Source: a virus. Taken from it: a stretch of 64,000 nt of DNA. The DNA lies in the IMG/VR virus record IMGVR_UViG_3300042564_004805, positions 64,001-128,000 of that record; one strand, written 5' to 3'. The notes below the pieces were generated by a model, which saw only the letters and a program-made list of their open reading frames with translations, made no database searches and was not told where the DNA came from. The translations under genes and the position numbers were made by a program. Shown here in pieces: positions 57,957 through 64,000 of the stretch. Position 1 is the first letter of the stretch. The number at the start of each line of letters is the position of its first letter.

Positions 57957-58282
57957 AGTTGTTGAAACACAACAATATGCTACGAGGATGGTTTGTGGGC
58001 GATTTTGAGCCCACTGCTTGGCCCACAAAAGACTTTGAAGTTGGTTTTCGCACACACAAATCCAGTGATCCTCCTGATCCGCACTTTCACACAAAAGTTA
58101 CTGAGATCAATCTCATTACCAGCGGGAGAATGAGAATTCAAGACACTGAGCTCAGCTCTGGAGATATTTTTATTCTGTATCCTTGGGAAATCACCAATCC
58201 TGAGTTTCTTGAGGACACAAGTATTATTTGTGTCAAGGTTCCCAGTATGAATGACAAACAACTCTTGACCTTGGGTGACTAG
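57953..58282 (+). CDS. cupin-fold protein
   Basis: 109 aa. HFHTKVTEINLITSGRMRIQDTELSSGDIFILYPWEIT has the two cupin motifs, H-x-H-x-x-x-x-E at the start and G-D-x-x-x-x-x-P later. Small cupins in sugar loci are often isomerases or epimerases (RmlC/FdtA-type), but a protein this short could also be a ligand-binding cupin. Start overlaps the upstream stop (CTATGAAG). Confidence 0.7.
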   Translation: MKLLKHNNMLRGWFVGDFEPTAWPTKDFEVGFRTHKSSDPPDPHFHTKVTEINLITSGRMRIQDTELSSGDIFILYPWEITNPEFLEDTSIICVKVPSMNDKQLLTLGD

Positions 58283-58951
58283 GTGCGTGTGGCACTTTGT
58301 TTTTCAGGTTTACCAAGATTTGTAAGGGAAACGCATCGTTACTGGAAACGATGTCTATTAGACGTATATCAACCTGACGTATTCATTCACACTTGGCAAA
58401 ATCTAGATTTTGACCCCAATAATTTTTGGAGCTTATATCAACCCAAAATCCTGTCCTGGGAACAACCTAAAAAATATGATGTAAGCCTGTACACAGACCG
58501 CATTTGGGCATACCGTACTATACCACAAAATCAACTTGCACAATATACTGGAATTCAAAAAGCCATTGGCTTGGCGCTTGACTATCAAACTAATTTTGGG
58601 TTTGAGTATGACGTGATTATCCGTGCAAGATTTGATTGGTTCCTTCAAACTGTGGAGCTGGAATTGAACAACGCAGTAAATGTAGCCCATACACCGGGAT
58701 TATCTGGGCATCGATTCCAGTTCTTGGACCAAGAGTATCTGGGCATAAGTGACCAATTTGCATATGGCAGCAGTACAACTATGAAAACTTACGCACAACT
58801 AGTGGATTGGCTTCCTACACTCTATCAAGACTACAAGGTGGATTTTTGTGGCGAGTTGTTTTTGAAAAGCCATCTTTTGTTACACAACATACCAGTCAAA
58901 GAACACAACTGGCATAACGGAATAGTAAGACCAACAGGAATTATACCATGA
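58283..58951 (+). CDS. putative glycosyltransferase (GT-A-like), GTG start
   Basis: 222 aa. The GTG start directly follows the upstream TAG. The N-terminus MRVALCFSGLPRFVRETHRYW and the strand end VIIRARFDWF are the features of a small family of putative transferases in phage and bacterial capsule loci, where R-x-R/D-x-D ends the nucleotide-binding strand. It shares this layout with the 60.1-kb protein (MKLALCLYGPYRHF and FVIVSRADVIY). Sugar and acceptor unknown. Confidence 0.65.
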   Translation: MRVALCFSGLPRFVRETHRYWKRCLLDVYQPDVFIHTWQNLDFDPNNFWSLYQPKILSWEQPKKYDVSLYTDRIWAYRTIPQNQLAQYTGIQKAIGLALDYQTNFGFEYDVIIRARFDWFLQTVELELNNAVNVAHTPGLSGHRFQFLDQEYLGISDQFAYGSSTTMKTYAQLVDWLPTLYQDYKVDFCGELFLKSHLLLHNIPVKEHNWHNGIVRPTGIIP

Positions 58952-59421
58952 GATTGATTGCACATCGAGGACTTTTGTATGGTCCTGATCCCAAAGCTGA
59001 AAACACTCCCCAATCAATCCACACTTGTTTGGAGTTGGGAATTGACGTGGAAATTGATGTTTGGTACACAGACGGCTGGATGTTGGGGCATGATGCTCCA
59101 TCAATTAGAGTAACAACTGATTTCCTAACACAGCAAAACTTATGGATTCACGCTAAGAATGCAAAAGCTTGCCAAGAGTTGAGCCAGTTACACCACTTGC
59201 ACCCAATGTTGAACTATTTTTGGCATGAAAATGATGAGCGTGTATTAACAAGCCAAAATTACTGGTGGACATCACCAAACAAACCATTGTTCTCAAATAG
59301 TATAGCAGTAATGCCTGAATGGCACACCCCACTTGATAAATTAGCTGAATGCTTGAGCTGGGATGCGTTTGGAATATGCTCTGACTGGATAAGCCTGTTG
59401 CATCCTGTAGGTGCACAATGA
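58948..59421 (+). CDS. glycerophosphodiester phosphodiesterase-like protein, short
   Basis: 157 aa. LIAHRG (H-R), AENTPQSIHTCLELGIDVEIDVWYTD (E-N-T, E-x-D) and LGHDAPS (second His) are the front half of a GDPD active site in a TIM barrel. The family is usually about 240 aa, so the C-terminal half of the barrel is shortened. A cut-down form could act on a sugar-phosphate glycan; activity is uncertain. Start and stop overlap the neighbours. Confidence 0.7.
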   Translation: MRLIAHRGLLYGPDPKAENTPQSIHTCLELGIDVEIDVWYTDGWMLGHDAPSIRVTTDFLTQQNLWIHAKNAKACQELSQLHHLHPMLNYFWHENDERVLTSQNYWWTSPNKPLFSNSIAVMPEWHTPLDKLAECLSWDAFGICSDWISLLHPVGAQ

Positions 59422-60125
59422 AAGAAGTAATAGTAGCACACCAACTGGGATTGGGTGATTATTTCATTTGTAATGGCTTAGTCAACTATTTCTCAGAAAT
59501 ATACGATCAGGTATTTGTGCCTGTGAAACCTCACAACTGGCCCACAGTTTCCTGTTTATATCAAGACAATCCCAAAGTAAAACTACTAAAAATAGACGGT
59601 ATTAGTGAGACTGTTGAAAACAGCTTAGATTGTTTTGGCATACCTATAATCGAAGCTGATGTGTATATGCATCGACCCACAAGTGCACGGTGGTACAGGT
59701 GGTACTATGAGCAATTTGGCTTACCTTATGAATACCGATTCTCCCAATTCAAATTACCACAATGTATTCCTGATGTTGACGCAGTGTATGATATGGTTGT
59801 GGGAGACTCTACCCCGTATAGATTAGTCCATGACGAGCCCAGCATTGGTGGAAGGGTGCCTTTGAAATGGGTAGATGAAAGTGCTCACGATGTACGTATT
59901 GTAAAAGTCTCACATAATGTTACATCAAATCTTCTTTCCTGGATACGTGTAATTGAAAATGCACAAGAGATACACCTCATTGATAGCAGTGTTTTCAACT
60001 TCATTCACAGCGTTGGCGAACTGCTAACTCATAAAAAAATCTACTATCACACTACTCGAAACAGTCAGTTCACTTATGAGCAACATGATATTCAAAAATA
60101 CACTCCTTGGATCAAGGTAGTATAA
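59418..60125 (+). CDS. putative GT-B-like glycosyltransferase
   Basis: 235 aa. VIVAHQLGLGDYFICNGLVNYFSE at the N-terminus is the G-L-G-D-x-x-x-x-x-G strand-turn-helix of heptosyltransferase-like enzymes, and the C-terminal part has IHLIDSSVFNFIHSVGEL, the donor-side D-S-S-x-x-x-x-H pattern. Smaller than typical GT9 enzymes. It belongs to the plus-strand sugar cassette and overlaps the next gene by TAATG. Confidence 0.65.
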   Translation: MKEVIVAHQLGLGDYFICNGLVNYFSEIYDQVFVPVKPHNWPTVSCLYQDNPKVKLLKIDGISETVENSLDCFGIPIIEADVYMHRPTSARWYRWYYEQFGLPYEYRFSQFKLPQCIPDVDAVYDMVVGDSTPYRLVHDEPSIGGRVPLKWVDESAHDVRIVKVSHNVTSNLLSWIRVIENAQEIHLIDSSVFNFIHSVGELLTHKKIYYHTTRNSQFTYEQHDIQKYTPWIKVV

Positions 60126-60868
60126 TGAAACTAGCACTGTGCCTGTATGGCCCTTATCGACATTTCAACAATGTTGCAGCTAGCTTGCGAACTCATTTGT
60201 TTAGCTGTTTGAACATAGACCTGTTTGCCTGTGTTTACGATGCATCGTCCTTGGGAATGTATCCTGCAGATTCAAACCATCCACGATACACACATAAAAA
60301 TCCTGGTGGTTTTCCAACACACCAGGATTTTTCAATGTTATCAAGCTTATGTCCTTTACAATCTGAGACATTTAGCTTGGATTCCCAGTGTTTTTCAAAC
60401 TCACTTGCACAGTTGAAATCAAATATTGGCTCTGTTGAAGATTATCCTCTAGCAATGTGGGCCAATTTATGGGCACAAGAAAGAGTTGTTGAGATGGCAA
60501 GCTGTTTTTCTCAAAAATACGATTTTGTCATTGTAAGCCGAGCTGATGTCATCTATCAAAACTCCTTGCCTCAGTGGTGTTTTGATTACAACCAACTTCT
60601 GGTTCAACGTAAATTTGGGTGTGGCAGTCCTTGCGATTTTTGGTTTATAGGCAACAGCAGCACAGCAAATCAAGCAGGCAAAAGATTTTCCTGCTTCTCA
60701 GACAAAGACTTTCATCCTCACAAAGCGTTTGATACCCATTTAAAACACCATAATATTGAAGTCTGTTTTGCAGATTTGCCGTTAAATGTGGTACAACGTA
60801 GATATACAGGATGGTGGTATACTCCATATATTTCTGATCCTGATTCTTTGCCAAAGGTGATTACATGA
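60125..60868 (+). CDS. putative glycosyltransferase, relative of the 58.3-kb protein
   Basis: 247 aa from the ATG at 60125. MKLALCLYGPYRHFNN aligns with the start of the 58.3-kb protein, and YDFVIVSRADVIYQNSLPQW corresponds to its R-A-R-F-D strand; here R-A-D provides the acidic end. Further residues (GSPCDFWFIGNS) resemble a nucleotide-sugar loop. Duplicated putative transferases within a cassette are common in capsule-like loci. Function inferred from motif and context. Confidence 0.65.
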   Translation: MKLALCLYGPYRHFNNVAASLRTHLFSCLNIDLFACVYDASSLGMYPADSNHPRYTHKNPGGFPTHQDFSMLSSLCPLQSETFSLDSQCFSNSLAQLKSNIGSVEDYPLAMWANLWAQERVVEMASCFSQKYDFVIVSRADVIYQNSLPQWCFDYNQLLVQRKFGCGSPCDFWFIGNSSTANQAGKRFSCFSDKDFHPHKAFDTHLKHHNIEVCFADLPLNVVQRRYTGWWYTPYISDPDSLPKVIT

Positions 60869-61929
60869 AACTAGCTGTATATACTATCTCCCTTAACGAA
60901 AGACATTTTGTAGAGCGTTGGTGTGACAGTGTCAAAGAAGCTGACTATCTAGTCGTAGCTGACACTGGCAGCACAGATGGCACTGTGGAGGCATTGCGAG
61001 AACGTGGTGTACAAGTAAGTGTTATTAAAATCAAACCTTGGAGGTTTGATGATGCACGCAACATGGCACTAGCATTGGTTCCAGAAGATGTTGATGTCTG
61101 TATCTCTATGGACATGGATGAGATGATGGCCCCCGGTTGGCGAGAAGAGCTGGAAAAACATTGGTTACCTGGCACAACAAGACTGCGCTATCATTATGTT
61201 CACAACTTTGATGCCAATGACCAACCACTTAGTCAATTCCTTGCAGACAAGCTGCATAGTAGATTTGGTTATCGATGGAAGCGTGCAGTGCATGAAACTA
61301 TTTTTCCCATTGGTGATGAAAAAACCGTCGTAGCCCCCAGTGTTGTTATGTGGCACAAACAAGATCCTAGCAAAAGTCGTGGCCAATATCTACCCTTGCT
61401 GGAAACAAGCTACAAAGAGATGCCACGTGACAGTCAATTGTGCTATTGGTTGGCAAGAGAGTATGCTTGGTATAATCAGCCTGAAAATGCTGCTGAACAT
61501 TTCCAAAAGTATCTTGCCATGCCTGAAAGTGGTTGGGCTGATGAACGGAGCGAGGCTATGAAGTGGTTAGCCAAATGTCTACCCCATGAAGAATTGAAGT
61601 GGCTGAGACTAAGTTCTGTTGAAAGTCCCACACGACGAGAAGTTTGGTTAAATCTAGCCGAATATTACTACAACAATGCTGATTGGCCCAATCTCTATGC
61701 GGCTGCTAAAGAAGGTTTGAAATGTGCTCACAAGAGCAACAGCTATCTTGATTATTCGCACGCTTGGGGAGGAAGAATGTATGATCTATGCGGATTAGGT
61801 GCTTGGAACCTCGGCCTAAAGGACGAAAGCCTCAGAATGTTTGAAGAAGCTGCACGTCTTGAGCCAGAAGATGGCCGCATCAAATCCAATTATGAGTTTG
61901 TGAAATCTGTCCTGGAGAACAAAGGATGA
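60865..61929 (+). CDS. glycosyltransferase family 2 with C-terminal helical repeats, copy A
   Basis: 354 aa. The GT2 domain starts VYTISLNERHFVERWCDSVKEADYLVVADTGSTDGT, continues with VCISMDMDEMMAPGWREEL (D-M-D-E metal site) and VHETIF (catalytic region). Residues 200-354 form TPR-like helices (SQLCYWLAREYAWYNQPENAAEHFQKYL, AWNLGLKDESLRMFEEAARLEP). The fusion is like the family of SunS-type or beta-glycan transferases. Together with the next gene it forms a duplicated pair. Confidence 0.85.
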   Translation: MKLAVYTISLNERHFVERWCDSVKEADYLVVADTGSTDGTVEALRERGVQVSVIKIKPWRFDDARNMALALVPEDVDVCISMDMDEMMAPGWREELEKHWLPGTTRLRYHYVHNFDANDQPLSQFLADKLHSRFGYRWKRAVHETIFPIGDEKTVVAPSVVMWHKQDPSKSRGQYLPLLETSYKEMPRDSQLCYWLAREYAWYNQPENAAEHFQKYLAMPESGWADERSEAMKWLAKCLPHEELKWLRLSSVESPTRREVWLNLAEYYYNNADWPNLYAAAKEGLKCAHKSNSYLDYSHAWGGRMYDLCGLGAWNLGLKDESLRMFEEAARLEPEDGRIKSNYEFVKSVLENKG

Positions 61930-63104
61930 CAAAATTGAAAATAGGCGTCTATGCTCCGGCATTGAACGAGAACAAAAATGCTGCTGCTTGGGCCCTGTCA
62001 TGTGCAGATGCTGATTACCGAGTAGTAATAGATACAGGCAGCACAGATGATACAAAACAAATTTTACAAGAGAATAAAGTTTCTGTATATGATACATTGA
62101 TCAGTCCTTGGCGTTTTGATGATGCATATAATATCGCAATGAGTTTGTTACCAGCTGATTGTGATGTATGCATTTGTCTTCATATGGATGAACGTCTTGA
62201 TAACGGCTGGCGAGAACTGTTGGAAAAGTCATGGACACCAGAAACCACTAGACTTAGATATACATATATTTGGAATTGGTTGTCACCTGGTGTGCCTGGC
62301 CGCATCTGGAATGGAGATCGCATCCATGCGCGACGAGGTTTTCGATGGGTAGGTGCGACTCACGAAGGGTTATGCAGCCGTGTGCCTGAAGTTCAAACCA
62401 GTTGCCCCGAGCTGCGTATCCTCCACTACCCTGAATTCAAAAACAAAAACGGCGATCTACCATTGCTTCAGGAAGCAGTGAGAGAATATCCTCACGATGC
62501 ACGCATGCGAGCTTATCTGGGCAGAGAATATATGTATCGAGGTATGAAGGAAGATTGCATCAAAACTTACAAAGAGTTCTTGACAATGCCTTGCTGGAAT
62601 GTAGAGCGAGGATTTGCAATGCAAAACTTGGCATCAGTGGATGATGAAAACAAAGAGTTCTGGTTGAAGATGGCTACTATGGAAACTCCAAATCATAGAG
62701 AGCCATTGGTTGAGCTAGCTCGATATTATTATACAAAAGCCAATTGGGGTGAATGCTACAAACATGCTGTAAAAGCCCTAGAGATCACTCAACATCCAAT
62801 GGACTACACTTGTAACGAAGACTCATGGAGTTGGTTACCACATGATCTTGCCAGCATAAGTGCTTGGAATTTGGGGTTAAGAACAGAAAGCTTAGATTAC
62901 GCTTCCAAGGCGGTTGAACACAATTCAAATGATGGCAGACTAAAAAACAACCTTAAGATTATCCAAGATTGGTTTGACAGCAATGTGGAAAAATCAACAG
63001 AAACTGTTGTCTTAGTGCCCAACCTTCAAAATACAGACAATGATGTGGCAGTAGTCCTGAACGATAATGAGGCTACACTGGACTCAACTGAGGTCAATGA
63101 GTAG
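61926..63104 (+). CDS. glycosyltransferase family 2 with C-terminal helical repeats, copy B
   Basis: 392 aa, clearly a paralogue of the preceding gene: [59 protein letters not shown] (H-M-D-E) and ATHEGL. The helical repeat half is matched ([41 protein letters not shown]). It carries an extra C-terminal acidic tail of about 35 residues. The stop codon lies 11 nt inside the convergent IF-1 gene. Confidence 0.85.
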   Translation: MTKLKIGVYAPALNENKNAAAWALSCADADYRVVIDTGSTDDTKQILQENKVSVYDTLISPWRFDDAYNIAMSLLPADCDVCICLHMDERLDNGWRELLEKSWTPETTRLRYTYIWNWLSPGVPGRIWNGDRIHARRGFRWVGATHEGLCSRVPEVQTSCPELRILHYPEFKNKNGDLPLLQEAVREYPHDARMRAYLGREYMYRGMKEDCIKTYKEFLTMPCWNVERGFAMQNLASVDDENKEFWLKMATMETPNHREPLVELARYYYTKANWGECYKHAVKALEITQHPMDYTCNEDSWSWLPHDLASISAWNLGLRTESLDYASKAVEHNSNDGRLKNNLKIIQDWFDSNVEKSTETVVLVPNLQNTDNDVAVVLNDNEATLDSTEVNE

Positions 63105-63342
63105 CGTTGGAATTCCGAGGAGGGCGCTTTTGTCGGTAGACAATGCGTCCTTTCGTCAAATCATATGCGCTTAGCTCTACGGTCACATGATCAAGATGAT
63201 GGACATTGATGTTGTTGATTCTCAATTTGCCAGCCAAGTGAGCTAGTATTGTAAGTCCGTTTTCCAATTGTACTCTGAACAGACTGTTGGGACAAACTTC
63301 AATAACTGTGCCGTTGACTGTGATGTAATCTTCTTTGCTCAT
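63094..63342 (-). CDS. infA: translation initiation factor IF-1 homologue
   Basis: 82 aa. [29 protein letters not shown]...[15 protein letters not shown]...[21 protein letters not shown] matches bacterial IF-1 along its whole length: S1/OB-fold, with the G-T-V, F-R-V, A-H-x-x-G-K-x-R and Y-D-L-x-K-G-R-I blocks. IF-1 binds the ribosomal A site of the 30S subunit. The tail [10 protein letters not shown] is an addition of about ten residues. A phage IF-1 could tune initiation on phage mRNAs, including weak-leader ones. No Shine-Dalgarno is evident; a CTAAATA box lies a few bases upstream. Confidence 0.92.
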   Translation of the reverse strand: MSKEDYITVNGTVIEVCPNSLFRVQLENGLTILAHLAGKLRINNINVHHLDHVTVELSAYDLTKGRIVYRQKRPPRNSNATH

Positions 63343-63496
63343 ATAAGGTATTTAGGCAAGTCGTTATGTACCATCCTGATAGCCTTTTTCCTCAACACCA
63401 TTAAGTGTAATATGAAAGCATTGACAGTTATTTTTGCATAGCTCCAGGGAGTCCAGTAGACTCATCTCAGAAGATGATTTAAGGCTTCAACCTATT

Positions 63497-63883
63497 ATGA
63501 ACAGCATCCACTACATAAGTTGGCGAACATGGCAAGAAGAGGAAGTTACTACTCCTTGGGTCTGGTATCCCTTACAACAGGGCCACATGTATAAAAAAAG
63601 AACATCCTGCAAGAGCTCATTGACTGTAACTGAGGAATTGGTAGCTGATGCGTTTCAAACCAAGAACCAATCACTGCTAGATGAAATCAACCAAAATTAT
63701 ATTCAAGATGTGGAGTTGGCTTCGTTTATTGTTGCCGAGTCAGAAAATCAAGCTGTGACTGAAATCTTGCAGTATTTTCCTGATGCGGAAATCACCCGTT
63801 GCCAGCAAATTGAACCTCAAACAAAACAACAGATACTAGAGCTGTTTGATCAAGCCATCAGAAAAAAAGAGCTGGGAAAATAA
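63497..63883 (+). CDS. unknown protein
   Basis: 128 aa from the ATG at 63497 (an alternative start lies 63 nt upstream). NSIHYISWRTWQEEEVTTPWVWYPLQQGHMYKKRTSC is followed by a helical acidic region (ADAFQTKNQSLLDEINQNYIQDVELASFIV) and a short basic end. No recognised family. It is convergent with a minus-strand gene: its stop codon lies in the loop of the terminator hairpin. Confidence 0.55.
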   Translation: MNSIHYISWRTWQEEEVTTPWVWYPLQQGHMYKKRTSCKSSLTVTEELVADAFQTKNQSLLDEINQNYIQDVELASFIVAESENQAVTEILQYFPDAEITRCQQIEPQTKQQILELFDQAIRKKELGK

Positions 63884-63893
63884 TTCCCAGCTC
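63869..63893 (-). terminator. Rho-independent terminator (minus strand)
   Basis: GAGCTGGGAA and TTCCCAGCTC form a 10-bp stem with a 5-nt loop. Reading on the minus strand the stem is followed by seven T residues. It lies 30 nt past the stop of the minus-strand gene that enters the window from the right edge, and overlaps the 3' end of the plus-strand gene. Confidence 0.88.
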
Positions 63894-63923
63894 AGGTAGT
63901 ATCCAAGTTTTTTGTTTTTGAGG

Positions 63924-64000
63924 TTAAATCTTAACCTGTTTGGTGGCGCGGATAGCAGCCTCCTTGGTATGAGTAACAGCTACAGCCACCCACTGCTGGG
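63924..64000 (-). CDS. C-terminus of a minus-strand gene, cut by window edge
   Basis: Only the last 25 codons are inside the window: QQWVAVAVTHTKEAAIRATKQVKI then TAA at 63924-63926. The alternating pattern with an Ala/Lys-rich helix is protein-like, and the strong terminator 30 nt downstream supports a real gene. Identity cannot be told from this fragment. Confidence 0.6.
   Translation of the reverse strand, partial: QQWVAVAVTHTKEAAIRATKQVKI

Noticed and set aside
63421-63426. TTGACA before the plus-strand gene at 63.5 kb
   Set aside because: No convincing -10 hexamer follows at a suitable distance.
1-64000. tRNA genes or a CRISPR array
   Set aside because: Intergenic gaps are short and were read through; no cloverleaf-like sequence and no regularly spaced identical short repeats with unique spacers were found.

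Overview
This window is about 64 kb from the genome of a large tailed phage (myovirus) of the broad T4-like group. The left edge carries a family B DNA polymerase of the T4 gp43 type, followed by a DsbA-like small protein. Further in there is an ATP-dependent DNA ligase, T4-style late promoter boxes (ATAAATA), and a very large set of fibre and adhesin genes. Genes are packed end to end, often with ATGA or TAATG overlaps. I see no tRNA, rRNA or CRISPR array. Capsid, portal, tail-tube and terminase genes lie outside the window, so this is part of a bigger genome. The host cannot be fixed from the sequence. Bacterial-type DUF350/DUF1190/glutathionylspermidine-synthase genes, a Clp unfoldase, IF-1 and surface-sugar genes suggest a Gram-negative host, and the style resembles marine or freshwater phages.

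Layout. 1-1.8 kb: DNA polymerase (cut by the edge), a small membrane-protein gene interrupted by a stop codon, and dsbA-like. 1.9-11.25 kb (minus strand): a propeller-like protein, then three proteins that share modules. Two are giants (964 and 1242 aa) that chain ADP-ribosyltransferase-like, acetyltransferase, deaminase and DNA-recognition-like domains; they look like polyvalent proteins ejected into the host. 11.35-12.96 kb (plus): sirtuin, a basic virion-type protein and a cupin-like protein. 13-16.3 kb (minus): serine recombinase, SpeD-like protein, UV damage endonuclease and four small proteins, at least three of them related by a C-terminal FxLxW motif. 16.3-18.7 kb: a phage-borne copy of the bacterial yjfL-yjfM-yjfC gene set. 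18.7-21.6 kb: DNA ligase, an HD (p)ppGpp-hydrolase-like protein and small proteins. The 17-21.6 kb stretch carries five near-consensus sigma-70 promoters, so it looks like an early region.

21.6-35.9 kb (minus): an RfbH-type deoxysugar enzyme and an epimerase, vWA and RyR-domain proteins, an oxygenase-kinase fusion, an Mrp ATPase, then a polysaccharide-style cassette (glycosyltransferases, methyltransferases, sulfotransferase, carbamoyltransferase, DUF5672). 36-52.3 kb (minus): the adhesin region. It holds six RCC1 seven-bladed propeller proteins (42 blades in total), two glycine-rich proteins, a 670-aa collagen-like/C1q-like fibre, several small virion-type proteins, and a decayed glycosyltransferase joined in frame to a truncated S74 fibre. 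52.3-56 kb: small proteins, a ClpA-type unfoldase and a DnaJ-type co-chaperone. 56.1-63.1 kb (plus): a membrane protein and a second sugar cassette (nucleotidyltransferase-HAD fusion, cupin, several glycosyltransferases). 63.1-64 kb: a phage IF-1, an unknown protein, and the C-terminus of a further minus-strand gene with a strong terminator.

Reading the parts together: the phage appears to spend its coding capacity on host takeover at entry (ejected multi-domain proteins, sirtuin, RyR protein), on host protein and stringency control (Clp, DnaJ, IF-1, HD hydrolase), and on a diversified receptor-binding apparatus flanked by two glycan-modifying cassettes. Functions are inferred from motifs recognised by eye; no database search was run.
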